Shown piece after piece: positions 56,910-64,000 of a stretch of DNA of 64,000 bases (positions are counted from its first letter, which is position 1; every line of letters starts with the position of its first letter). The notes under the pieces are model-generated. The model saw nothing but the letters and a program-made list of their open reading frames with translations. It did no database searches and was not told the DNA's origin. Source of the DNA: Acidobacteriota bacterium. GTDB taxonomy: Bacteria; Acidobacteriota; Blastocatellia; Pyrinomonadales; Pyrinomonadaceae. The translations under genes were made by a program, and so were the position numbers. The DNA is taken from positions 496,001 through 560,000 of the forward strand of contig JADJOS010000001.1 in the NCBI GenBank assembly GCA_016713675.1. The letters run 5' to 3'.

Positions 56910-56938
56910 TTGACAAATTGTATCTATTTGGATACATT
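56910..56938 (+). promoter_or_regulatory. Promoter with overlapping operator for the HigA-like regulator
   Basis: TTGACA at 56910-56915 and TACATT at 56933-56938 are spaced by 17 bp, a good sigma-70 promoter. The inverted repeat TGTATC-N6-GATACA (56919-56936) fills the spacer and overlaps the -10 box. This is the expected place for autorepression by the HTH protein encoded 40 bases downstream. Confidence 0.65.
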
Positions 56939-56978
56939 TGGGCGGTCGTGAGTGAGTTGGAAAGTGAAGAAATTAAAA

Positions 56979-57257
56979 ATGGCGAAACTGACTAAATTTG
57001 ATGCTTCAGAATATCTGACGAGTGACGTAGCGATAGCCGAATATCTCACTGCGGCACTTGAGTACAAAAATCCGGACGTTTTTCTCGCAGCGATCGCAGA
57101 CGTTGCCAAGGCTCGCGGCATGGCTGGGATCGCCAAGGAAAGCGGACTAGGTCGAGAGAGTCTCTACAAGGCTCTCACTCCGGGGGCGAAGCCGAGATAC
57201 GATACGATCTTGAAGGTCCTGAACGGCATAGGTGTGAAACTTTCGATTTCAGCGTAG
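56979..57257 (+). CDS. HigA-like HTH addiction-module regulator, no toxin visible
   Basis: A 92-residue DNA-binding protein starting MAKLTKFDASEYLTSDVAIA (56979). YLTAALEYKNPDVFLAAIAD is typical of the HigA-related family of addiction-module antidotes, and MAGIAKESGLGRESLYKALT is the HTH. In that family the HigB-like toxin gene normally lies directly upstream. Here the upstream 120 bases hold only a promoter and operator. The following gene encodes an unrelated membrane protein, so the protein is either an orphan antitoxin or the regulator of a different pair. Confidence 0.82.
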   Translation: MAKLTKFDASEYLTSDVAIAEYLTAALEYKNPDVFLAAIADVAKARGMAGIAKESGLGRESLYKALTPGAKPRYDTILKVLNGIGVKLSISA

Positions 57258-57272
57258 TTTGGTTCCTTTTAA

Positions 57273-57689
57273 ATGGACAAAGTCGAAATCAGTAAGATCG
57301 TCGATTGCTTGGATTCTGCCGTTTCTAAGGAGAGTGCACACTTTGCCATTTACACGTATGGAGGAGGTGCCGACGAGTCATTTACTCAGGGAAATACGAC
57401 TGGATATTTAAGGTACGGAATCGAGTTCCTTAAGGCCGGACTTCGCATTACAGAAGACAATAAAGATGAAACTCATGCTGAACTCGATTACCTGATCAAC
57501 GAAGACTCGGACTTCCATTGCCACTATTTTAAGGTTAGTGATGAACCTCAGGCCGATGAATACAAGCGAAATTGGAAGGACGATCTCGTCCCGGTAGTAG
57601 TCATCGGCTGCCTAGTTCTAATTCTTTTCATGGCATTTATTGGAGTCATAACCATCGTTAGGTATCTTGTTGCTCAGGCTTTTGGATGA
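57273..57689 (+). CDS. C-terminally anchored membrane protein of unknown function
   Basis: A 138-residue protein, 15 bases downstream of the HigA-like gene. An acidic cytoplasmic domain of about 105 residues (KIVDCLDSAVSKESAHFAIY, EDNKDETHAELDYLINEDSD) is followed by one C-terminal transmembrane helix (PVVVIGCLVLILFMAFIGVI). I do not recognise a family. It looks co-transcribed with the regulator. Its stop overlaps the convergent xerC by 16 bases. Confidence 0.68.
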   Translation: MDKVEISKIVDCLDSAVSKESAHFAIYTYGGGADESFTQGNTTGYLRYGIEFLKAGLRITEDNKDETHAELDYLINEDSDFHCHYFKVSDEPQADEYKRNWKDDLVPVVVIGCLVLILFMAFIGVITIVRYLVAQAFG

Positions 57690-58585
57690 GCCTTATCATA
57701 AACCTCGATCATCTTTTCCATTGAGACCTGCGTGTATATTTGCGTCGTCGACAGCCTCGCGTGGCCGAGGAGTTCCTGGATGTCGCGGAGGTCGGCGCCT
57801 TGGTCTAATAGGTGCGTAGCGAACGTGTGCCGCAGGCTATGCGGGCTAATGTCGTGGATATCGGCACATTGGCGAATGTATTTGTCGATCATTCGGCCGA
57901 CGCTGCGGGTCGTGATGCGGCCGCCGCGGCGGTGGAGAAATACGGCCTGCAGGTCGCGATCGGCTTCGGGGCATTCATTGAGAAATGTGCCGCGAGTCGT
58001 TTCGAGATACAACATCAACGCTTGCAACGCCGGTTCGCCGAACGGCACGATGCGCTGTTTTTTGCGTTTGCCGGTGACGCGGACCATCTTTTCGCGAAAA
58101 TCAATGTCGCGCAGGTCAATGCTCACAAGCTCGCCGACACGAATTCCCGTCGCGTACAAAAATTCAATGATCGCACGGTCGCGGCGGCCGAGGTCGGTGT
58201 TGATGTCGGGTGTCTCGATAAAGCGAACGGCGTCTTCGATGGAGAGATGATTGGGCAATGTACGTTCGATCTTTGGCGTTGCGACCTGTTTTGCAGGATT
58301 CGATTCGAGCTTGCCTTCGCGAACGAGAAACTGGAAAAAGGTGCGTAAACTTGCTAGTTTCCTCGCCACGCTTGTTTTCTTATGATCCGCGTGAAGCTCC
58401 GCCATCCATTCGCGGATCGTCAGACGATCGATCTCCGCGACAGGCACGTCTTGACGCTTTTCGACCTTAAATAAATGCAGCCGAAACTGCTCGAGATCGC
58501 TCGTATAATTACGCAGCGTGTGCGGGCTCACATTACGCTCGTATTTGAGGTGCTGGAGAAATTGTGCGAGATGGTCGTTGAGCAT
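57674..58585 (-). CDS. xerC: Tyrosine recombinase, XerC-like
   Basis: A 303-residue site-specific recombinase for chromosome dimer resolution. N-terminal domain: LAQFLQHLKYERNVSPHTLR. Catalytic residues: Arg in TGIRVGELVSID, Lys in RVTGKRKKQRIVP, HSLRHTFATHL, and the His and nucleophilic Tyr in LLGHARLSTTQIYTQ. It begins 3 bases after the stop of a VWA gene, so the two share a transcript. Assignment as XerC rather than XerD rests on sequence resemblance and on the second Xer at 30.0 kb. Confidence 0.88.
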   Translation of the reverse strand: MLNDHLAQFLQHLKYERNVSPHTLRNYTSDLEQFRLHLFKVEKRQDVPVAEIDRLTIREWMAELHADHKKTSVARKLASLRTFFQFLVREGKLESNPAKQVATPKIERTLPNHLSIEDAVRFIETPDINTDLGRRDRAIIEFLYATGIRVGELVSIDLRDIDFREKMVRVTGKRKKQRIVPFGEPALQALMLYLETTRGTFLNECPEADRDLQAVFLHRRGGRITTRSVGRMIDKYIRQCADIHDISPHSLRHTFATHLLDQGADLRDIQELLGHARLSTTQIYTQVSMEKMIEVYDKAHPKA

Positions 58586-58588
58586 GGG

Positions 58589-59638
58589 TCACTTCTTCCC
58601 CACATAATACCCTTTTCTCGCCCTTACGGTCACGTTTTGTTTGGTCTTGACGGTCACCGCGATCTCGCGAAATTCGCCCGCCTTGTCCGTCTCAGTTTCC
58701 GGGTAATAGCTGATCACGTATTGCTGTGCGAGTTCGCCTGAGATGCGGTCGAAGGCGTCTTTCATTTCGCGTTCGTCGATCGGGGAATAGACGGCTCCGC
58801 CGGTTTGAGCCGTGATCTCGAGCATCCGTCGTTCGGCAGTGAGAGCGTGAATGTTGGCGTTGCCGGTACGCGTCCCGCTGCGTTTGTAATTCTCAAAGTC
58901 CTTTGTTTTCACCACATAGACCTGGACGTTGTTGATATGCAAGAGGCGAACAACTGCTTCGAGCGTGTTCTTTTGCTCGCTGTATGTGTCTTCGCCGTCC
59001 GAGACAATGACCAGCACGCGGCGGCCCGTGGACTTTTTAAGATAATCGGCGGCCTCGACGATACCGTCGAGCAATGCCGTAGCTCCTTTAGGTTCGGGGA
59101 ACAGCTGTATCGCCTGTATGAGCCGGTCGATGTCGCTTGTAAACGGCTGTTCGAGCCTCGTGTAATCGGCGACCGAAAACAACGCGGCCTGATCTTTTTC
59201 AGGTCGGATAACGCGGCGGAAAAATCGGATAGCGGCCTCGCGTTCGAAATCGCGGGCGATCAGCACGCTCGATGAATTATCAAACAGCATCGCGAGCCTG
59301 ATCGGTGCATCGCTCCGGAATATCTCGCCCATCTCCGCGAGTTTGCCGTCGATCCGCAGTTCAAAATCTTTCTCGTGCAGGTTCGAAACCGAGCGTCCGT
59401 TCGCGTCCAGGACCGAAACCGGGATCGGCACGAGCGTCGAATCGACCTTGACGATATCGTCTACCGTGGGCGTTGGTGTCGGTTTTGCGCCCGGAGGCGT
59501 TTTGATCTGGGTCGGGACGTAACCAACTGACGTCCGATCCTGCGGCGTAGGCGTCGGCGTCGGGCTCGGCTTTATACGGCCCGATTGCGCCGAAACGCTG
59601 ATCGTCAATGCCAAAATTGTGAACAAGACTGACTTCAT
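58589..59638 (-). CDS. Secreted VWA protein, acidobacterial VWFA-related type
   Basis: A 349-residue exported protein. A short signal peptide (MKSVLFTILALTISVSAQSG) and a Pro/Thr-rich linker (KPSPTPTPTPQDRTSVG) precede the VWFA-related strand domain (DSTLVPIPVSVLDANGRSVS). The VWA domain has the MIDAS motif in LAMLFDNSSSVL and VLVIVSDGEDTYSE. The C-terminus (QQYVISYYPETETDKAGEFR) closes the family pattern. It is the third member of this family in the window and shares a transcript with xerC. Confidence 0.87.
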   Translation of the reverse strand: MKSVLFTILALTISVSAQSGRIKPSPTPTPTPQDRTSVGYVPTQIKTPPGAKPTPTPTVDDIVKVDSTLVPIPVSVLDANGRSVSNLHEKDFELRIDGKLAEMGEIFRSDAPIRLAMLFDNSSSVLIARDFEREAAIRFFRRVIRPEKDQAALFSVADYTRLEQPFTSDIDRLIQAIQLFPEPKGATALLDGIVEAADYLKKSTGRRVLVIVSDGEDTYSEQKNTLEAVVRLLHINNVQVYVVKTKDFENYKRSGTRTGNANIHALTAERRMLEITAQTGGAVYSPIDEREMKDAFDRISGELAQQYVISYYPETETDKAGEFREIAVTVKTKQNVTVRARKGYYVGKK

Positions 59639-59654
59639 TAAAGCTGTAAAGAAA

Positions 59655-59752
59655 TCGAACGCTGATCAGACAGATGAGACGGATCTGCACGGATATGAAA
59701 TAAGACTTCTGATCAGCGAAAATCCGCCGAATCCGCTTTATCCGCGTTCTAT
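59655..59752. repeat. Interspersed-type repeat with inverted ends
   Basis: The spacer between the VWA gene and the TauE gene contains CGCTGATCAG (59660-59669) and CTGATCAGCG (59709-59718), a perfect 10-bp inverted repeat. Around it are GGATCTGCACGGAT and AATCCGCCGAATCCGC. This wording (GCGGATAAAGCGGATTCGGCGG on the minus strand, in part) recurs in intergenic repeats of many unrelated bacterial genomes. Confidence 0.5.
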
Positions 59753-59789
59753 TCTCTCCATTTGATTGCAAAACCGCGAGAATATATGC

Positions 59790-60521
59790 CTAGACAATAA
59801 TTAACTTCACGCCCGCGACAACCAGCACAATTGCGAGGGCACGTCGGAGCGTCAACGAGTCGAACCTTTTCGAACCCATCGTTGATCCGATCGATCCTCC
59901 TATAACGGCAGCCACGACCCAAGGCAACACACTCATCGGCAATGCAAGGGCTTTCTCATAAACACCCGCGAGACCAGCGATGGAATTTACCAGAATAAAC
60001 AACGCCGAAACGCCCGCAGCAACACGTGCCTCTGACCAATTCATCAACAGCAGAACCGGCGTGAGGAAGATACCGCCACCGACGCCGACAAGACCGGAAA
60101 CCAACCCTATCGCCGCACCGATCGCGAAGGCCAATGGCAGCCGCGGCTCGGTTATTTCGCCTTTTGATCTGATATTCAGCGAAAGTCGGAGCGCCGTCAC
60201 TATCAGCACAACGCCGAGAACGACCTTATAAATGTGCATCGGCAGATCGATGTTTCCACCGATGAACGCAAACGGTATCGACGTAACTGCAAATGGCCAA
60301 AACAGCCTCCAGGAAAAATGCCCCAATCGAGCGAACTGTACCAATGCGATCATCGAGACAATGACATTCAACGCCAATGCCGTCGGCCGCGTAACCTCAG
60401 GTGCCACCGCCAAAAGCGCCATCACCGCCAGATACCCCGAAGCCCCGCCATGCCCGACCGATGAATATAGGACCGCGACGACAAATACGGCGAGAATGAT
60501 CAGAATTGCCGCTGGTTCCAT
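59790..60521 (-). CDS. TauE/SafE-family membrane transporter
   Basis: A 243-residue inner-membrane protein with about eight helices arranged as two similar halves. The first half contains SSVGHGGASGYLAVMALLA and the second GLVSGLVGVGGGIFLTPVLL, the two repeated glycine-rich loops of the family. Members export sulfite, sulfoacetate or other small anions. No sulfur-metabolism neighbour is present, so the substrate is open. Confidence 0.88.
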   Translation of the reverse strand: MEPAAILIILAVFVVAVLYSSVGHGGASGYLAVMALLAVAPEVTRPTALALNVIVSMIALVQFARLGHFSWRLFWPFAVTSIPFAFIGGNIDLPMHIYKVVLGVVLIVTALRLSLNIRSKGEITEPRLPLAFAIGAAIGLVSGLVGVGGGIFLTPVLLLMNWSEARVAAGVSALFILVNSIAGLAGVYEKALALPMSVLPWVVAAVIGGSIGSTMGSKRFDSLTLRRALAIVLVVAGVKLIIV

Positions 60522-60637
60522 AACGAATCGATCTTAATAATAATTCGGATTTATCCCTGCAAGAATCTAGGACGTAAGCCAATCCTATGCTAACATTTCG
60601 GCATATTTTCGCACCTACCCGATTGGATCGCGAACAT

Positions 60638-60652
60638 GTACTGATACAGTAC
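60638..60652. promoter_or_regulatory. Short perfect dyad upstream of the secreted protein gene
   Basis: GTACTG-ATA-CAGTAC forms a perfect 6-bp inverted repeat 46 bases before the ATG of the next gene. It could be an operator or overlap a promoter. No matching regulator is identifiable. Confidence 0.4.
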
Positions 60653-60698
60653 TTCGAAATTTGATTTCAATTTACTTTAGGAGATAACCATTTCGTTT

Positions 60699-61340
60699 AT
60701 GAAAAAACTCGCATCTTTTGGACTGTTCAGCATTCTCCTCGTGATAGCTTCAGCGATCGCGGGCTATGCCCAACCATCTGAAGCTCAGATCAAAAAGGAT
60801 ATGTCCGGTCCTCGAACCGTTTCAATTACTTTTGGTAAGCCTGGTTCTCGAACGTGGGACACATCGTCGCAAAAATGGATATGGACGCGCGACTATACAA
60901 CCAAACTTAAGAGCGATGACCCGAAAATATTTCAGATCGTAACGGGTTACGCCGCCTATAACGCCAACGGTGGTTCATACACTTTTTGGCGCACGTTCCC
61001 GAATTCGAGCAGGTTTGAGGGAATTCCAAATCCGACGAACCAGGAGATCCAAGCGTTGATCGATCGGTTTACTGTTAAGGAGATCTTCGGCAGTATCAAC
61101 TACGACAATGTCGTAGGCAAGATCGAATCGTTCGGCCCGCCCGCTGATCCAAAATTCGACTGGCACACGATGAATTCGGTCTCGTTCGATCTAGTCGGAG
61201 TATATACACAAAAGACCAATGGCATCGGCGGCACAGAACGCGGTCAACGAACGTTCCGAATTCGACTCTATCGAGATAACGTGAAATCCGAATGGAAAAA
61301 ATTTCTAACCACGAGTTCAAAAGATTGGAAAGCGTTATAG
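60699..61340 (+). CDS. Secreted protein of unknown function
   Basis: A 213-residue exported protein with a signal peptide (MKKLASFGLFSILLVIASAI ... GYAQ) and TAGGAG upstream. The mature part is beta-rich and Trp/Tyr-rich (SRTWDTSSQKWIWTRDYTTK), with no transmembrane segment or enzyme motif. No family is recognised. Its stop overlaps the convergent trmFO end by 6 bases. Confidence 0.72.
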   Translation: MKKLASFGLFSILLVIASAIAGYAQPSEAQIKKDMSGPRTVSITFGKPGSRTWDTSSQKWIWTRDYTTKLKSDDPKIFQIVTGYAAYNANGGSYTFWRTFPNSSRFEGIPNPTNQEIQALIDRFTVKEIFGSINYDNVVGKIESFGPPADPKFDWHTMNSVSFDLVGVYTQKTNGIGGTERGQRTFRIRLYRDNVKSEWKKFLTTSSKDWKAL

Positions 61341-62654
61341 CTCTTTGATCCATTCATCCCAATCCTCAAGGGCACGTTCGACCTGAATGCCGTGCCTTTC
61401 TCTTTTATTTCGGTGTTTCTTTCGAAGCTCGACCGGCAGCGGTTCGAGCAAACCGAACGTAATATTCACCGGCTGAAAATTTTTGGTCTCGACGTTTGAG
61501 ACGTAGCGACATAGCGCTCCGATCGCCGATGTTAACGGCGCGGATACCATATCGAAACCGCGAGCGACCCGAACGGCGTTGATGCCGGCGAGCCAGCCGG
61601 TGGCGACGGATTCGACGTAGCCTTCGACGCCGGTGATCTGGCCGGCGAAAAAGAGTCGCGGATTTGTGCGTGTTTCGAGCGATTCGTTTAATATCTTTGG
61701 ACTGTTGATGAATGTATTGCGGTGGATCTGGCCGAATTGCAGGAATTCAGCGTTCTCGAGGCCGGGAATGAGTTTTAGGACGCGTTCCTGCTCACCATAT
61801 CGCAGATGATTCTGAAAACCGACCATTCCATACGCGTCTGCCATCATATTTTCCTGTCTAAGCTGCACACACGCCCACGGCTCTTCACCGGTCTTCGGGT
61901 GCCGAAGGCCCTTCGGCTTCATCGGTCCAAACCGCAGTGTCTCAGGCCCGCGGCGGGCGATCTCTTCGATCGGCAGGCACGATTCGAACCAATGCGTGTC
62001 CTCAAACCGTTTGAGCGGGACGGATTTCGCGTTCAGAACCGCGTCGATAAATACCTCGTACTGATCGCGGTCCATCGGGCAATTTATATAATCGTCGCCG
62101 CCTTTGTCATACCGGGCCGCCTTGAACGCGATCGACATATCTATCGAATCCGCCGCGATGATCGGTGCGATCGCATCATAAAAATAAAGCTGATCGTCGC
62201 CCGTCAGCTTCATGATCTCTTTGGTCAACGCGTCCGAGGTCAGGGGCCCTGTCGCGATTATTGAGATCTCATCCGCCGGAATTTCCGTAACTTCCTCCCT
62301 GATCACCTCAATATCCGGATGAGCCTCAACGCGTTCGGTTATCATCTCCGCAAACTTCCCGCGGTCCACCGACAAAGCCGCACCAGCCGGAACGCGAGTC
62401 GCGTGAGCAACCTCCAGCACCATCGAACCGCCGCGTCTCAGCTCTTCTTTCAACAGATAAGGTGCCGAGCCAGGCTCATCCGTTTTGAGCGAATTTGAAC
62501 AAACGATCTCTGCGAGTTGGTCGGTCCGATGTGCGGGCGTCTGCTGCACGGGCCGCATCTCGTACAACCTAACTCGCGCACCCAACTCCGCCGCCTGCCA
62601 TGCCGCTTCTACACCAGCCAATCCACCGCCAATCACGTTTATCTTTTCGTTCAT
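61335..62654 (-). CDS. trmFO: Methylenetetrahydrofolate--tRNA-(uracil-54-C5)-methyltransferase TrmFO
   Basis: A 439-residue FAD enzyme that makes ribothymidine at position 54 of tRNA, using 5,10-methylenetetrahydrofolate. The FAD-binding motif is GGGLAGVEAAWQAAELG. The two functional cysteines described for B. subtilis TrmFO lie in IVCSNSLK and WFESCLPIEEI. GQITGVEGYVESVATGWLAG completes the GidA-like fold. It is related to MnmG but is shorter and lacks the MnmG C-terminal domain. Confidence 0.96.
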   Translation of the reverse strand: MNEKINVIGGGLAGVEAAWQAAELGARVRLYEMRPVQQTPAHRTDQLAEIVCSNSLKTDEPGSAPYLLKEELRRGGSMVLEVAHATRVPAGAALSVDRGKFAEMITERVEAHPDIEVIREEVTEIPADEISIIATGPLTSDALTKEIMKLTGDDQLYFYDAIAPIIAADSIDMSIAFKAARYDKGGDDYINCPMDRDQYEVFIDAVLNAKSVPLKRFEDTHWFESCLPIEEIARRGPETLRFGPMKPKGLRHPKTGEEPWACVQLRQENMMADAYGMVGFQNHLRYGEQERVLKLIPGLENAEFLQFGQIHRNTFINSPKILNESLETRTNPRLFFAGQITGVEGYVESVATGWLAGINAVRVARGFDMVSAPLTSAIGALCRYVSNVETKNFQPVNITFGLLEPLPVELRKKHRNKRERHGIQVERALEDWDEWIKEL

Positions 62655-62819
62655 TCGATGCTCATTATAGTTGAATCAGGCGAAGACTTCAGCGAATGTG
62701 TCGTTGAAGTATTTTCTTGACAATTAAACATTGTTTAATACATCATCTAGGTAGCTCTGTCCTTCCGGCAAATGCCGGACCGATGGATCTGTTTCCCCCA
62801 ATCCGGCCCAAAAAAACAA

Positions 62820-64000
62820 ATGGAATCCCAACTGCACAATAATCTGAGTCAGGATCGTTCGATCCCATTGACGTTTAGCGAAGTGGAATCGGTCACCCAA
62901 TCGAATTCGGCGCCGGTCGATAGCTTCGTCGGCGATTTGTCAGCGCAAAGCCTCGGTGACAACATCTTCAACTCGATCTCGGACGCGATCCTTGTCCTCG
63001 ACGCTGATGCCAGGATCGAACGGATCAATCCTGCAACGCTTGAGCTGACGGGCTTTTCCGAAGCCGAGCTTGTCGGCCGATCCGTCGAAATTCTCACCCG
63101 AAACCGCCGCTTCTTTGAAAAGATGTTTGAGCGTTCGCTGCACAAGAGTGCACTCGGAAACCGCTTTGAAATGCATTGCCAGCGAAAGGACGGCAGCCGG
63201 TTCCCCGTATCAGTTTCGACCTCGACCATATTCGATTCAGCGACCGATTCGCACAAATTGATCTGCGTCGCCCGCGACATTACAAAGGGCAAACGGCTCG
63301 AAGCCGAATCCCGTGCCATCTCACGCATCATCCACGGGGCCGCCTCTACCGCCAATCTCGAGGAATTATTCGAACTCATTCACCGCACGATCAAAAAGAT
63401 CGTCTATGCCGAAAACTTTTTCGTCGCCCTTTTCGATCCCGAGACCGAGATGCTTACCATGCAGTTCTGGGTCGATAAATACGACCCAATGCCGGCACCG
63501 CTCAAGGTTGGCCGCAGCCTGAGCGCGTATGTATTTCGTAAAGGGCGTTCGATGTTGTTTACCGACGCCGATGCGAAACGTCTGATCGAACGCGGCGAGG
63601 TCGAATCGGTCGGCACCGATTCGCCGATCTGGCTCGGGGTACCGCTCAAGACGCCGTCAGGCAACATTGGAGTGTTGGTCGTCCAGGACTATGAGAATTC
63701 CGATACGTATACGTATCGCGACGTGGAATTATTGACGTCGGTCGCCGATCAGATCGCATTGGCGATCGAGCGCAAGCGTGCCGAAGACGCATTGATCCGA
63801 AGTCAGGAACGCTTCGAACTCGTCGCCCGGGCGACCAGCGATGCCGTTTGGGATTGGAATCTTTCGACGAATGAGATCTGGTGGAATGAGGGCTTTCAAA
63901 AGCTCTTCGGCTACGAGAGCGAAGCCATCGGCGGCGGCCTTGATTCTTGGATCGGGCGTTTGCATCCTGACGATTCGGAACGCGTGGTACATGACATCCA
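62820..64000 (+). CDS. PAS-GAF-PAS sensor protein, 3' end outside window
   Basis: The frame is open from ATG 62820 (MESQLHNNLSQDRSIPLTFS) to the last base of the window, so only the N-terminal 393 residues are seen. A PAS domain with trailing PAC-like motif covers about residues 45-165 (DAILVLDADARIERINPATL and ICVARDITKGKRLEAESRAI). A GAF domain covers about 175-310 (EELFELIHRTIKKIVYAENF, WLGVPLKTPSGNIGVLVVQD). A second PAS begins near 335 (WDWNLSTNEIWWNEGFQKLF). A histidine kinase or diguanylate cyclase output is likely beyond the edge. No clear Shine-Dalgarno was found; an in-frame ATG at 62772 is possible. Confidence 0.85.
   Translation, partial: MESQLHNNLSQDRSIPLTFSEVESVTQSNSAPVDSFVGDLSAQSLGDNIFNSISDAILVLDADARIERINPATLELTGFSEAELVGRSVEILTRNRRFFEKMFERSLHKSALGNRFEMHCQRKDGSRFPVSVSTSTIFDSATDSHKLICVARDITKGKRLEAESRAISRIIHGAASTANLEELFELIHRTIKKIVYAENFFVALFDPETEMLTMQFWVDKYDPMPAPLKVGRSLSAYVFRKGRSMLFTDADAKRLIERGEVESVGTDSPIWLGVPLKTPSGNIGVLVVQDYENSDTYTYRDVELLTSVADQIALAIERKRAEDALIRSQERFELVARATSDAVWDWNLSTNEIWWNEGFQKLFGYESEAIGGGLDSWIGRLHPDDSERVVHDI

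Noticed and set aside
30017..58585. Possible integrated element bounded by two tyrosine recombinases
   Set aside because: Both recombinases are of the core XerC/XerD type, and the genes between are ordinary chromosomal functions (cydAB, ettA, menC). No attachment repeats or phage genes were seen.

Overview
The window looks like chromosome from a member of the Acidobacteriota, most likely class Blastocatellia (Pyrinomonadales-like). This is inferred from gene content, not from a 16S gene: three secreted VWA proteins of the acidobacterial VWFA-related type, an Oar-like TonB receptor with an N-terminal carboxypeptidase-regulatory domain, a secreted regulatory-domain/TPR protein, an M13 peptidase, a DPP-IV-like S9 peptidase and an aerobic molybdenum hydroxylase operon. 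No prophage, insertion sequence or CRISPR array was seen.

Layout. 1-4.4 kb (+): the 3' part of an ABC exporter, an ECF-type sigma factor with a soluble zinc anti-sigma factor, and ribA. 4.6-14.6 kb: the TonB receptor with a strong terminator, a minus-strand regulatory-domain/TPR protein, then a plus-strand chain of HD phosphohydrolase, TonB-C-terminal protein, PlsC acyltransferase and M13 peptidase. 15-30 kb (-): the classic information-processing supercluster, in transcription order tRNA-Tyr, tRNA-Gly, tRNA-Thr, tuf, rpmG, tRNA-Trp, secE, nusG, rplK, rplA, rplJ, rplL, rpoB, a 54-residue two-helix membrane microprotein, rpoC. 30-34.8 kb (-): xerD, then a six-gene translationally coupled cassette of membrane proteins around a winged-helix regulator, headed by two adjacent inverted repeats. 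34.8-37.3 kb (-): cydAB. 37-49.5 kb: VWA proteins, lipoproteins, a DUF2254 protein, EttA, a ParDE toxin-antitoxin pair, an enolase-superfamily MenC-like enzyme, a near-consensus parS site and a lytic transglycosylase. 49.6-54.6 kb (+): the iorA-iorB-dihaem cytochrome-xdhC-mocA operon, interrupted by a REP-like element. 54.6-64 kb: S9 peptidase, an orphan HigA-like regulator with a membrane protein, xerC coupled to a VWA gene, TauE/SafE, a secreted unknown, trmFO and a PAS/GAF sensor truncated by the window edge.

Sequence quality matters here. Every frameshift I found lies between about 7.7 and 22.9 kb, where almost every long gene, including the essential rpoB and rpoC, is broken by one or more indels that often compensate each other. 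The rest of the window is nearly clean. I read this as a stretch of poor consensus, and I give gene boundaries for the reconstructed genes. Three further anomalies are substitutions: an in-frame TAA, an in-frame TGA, and an Arg-to-Cys change at a universally conserved RpoC position.

The best candidates for undescribed biology are the regulator/membrane-protein cassette at 31.0-34.8 kb with its dual operator, the microprotein between rpoB and rpoC, the eight-cysteine insertion in RpoB, and the candidate parS site at 44.86 kb.
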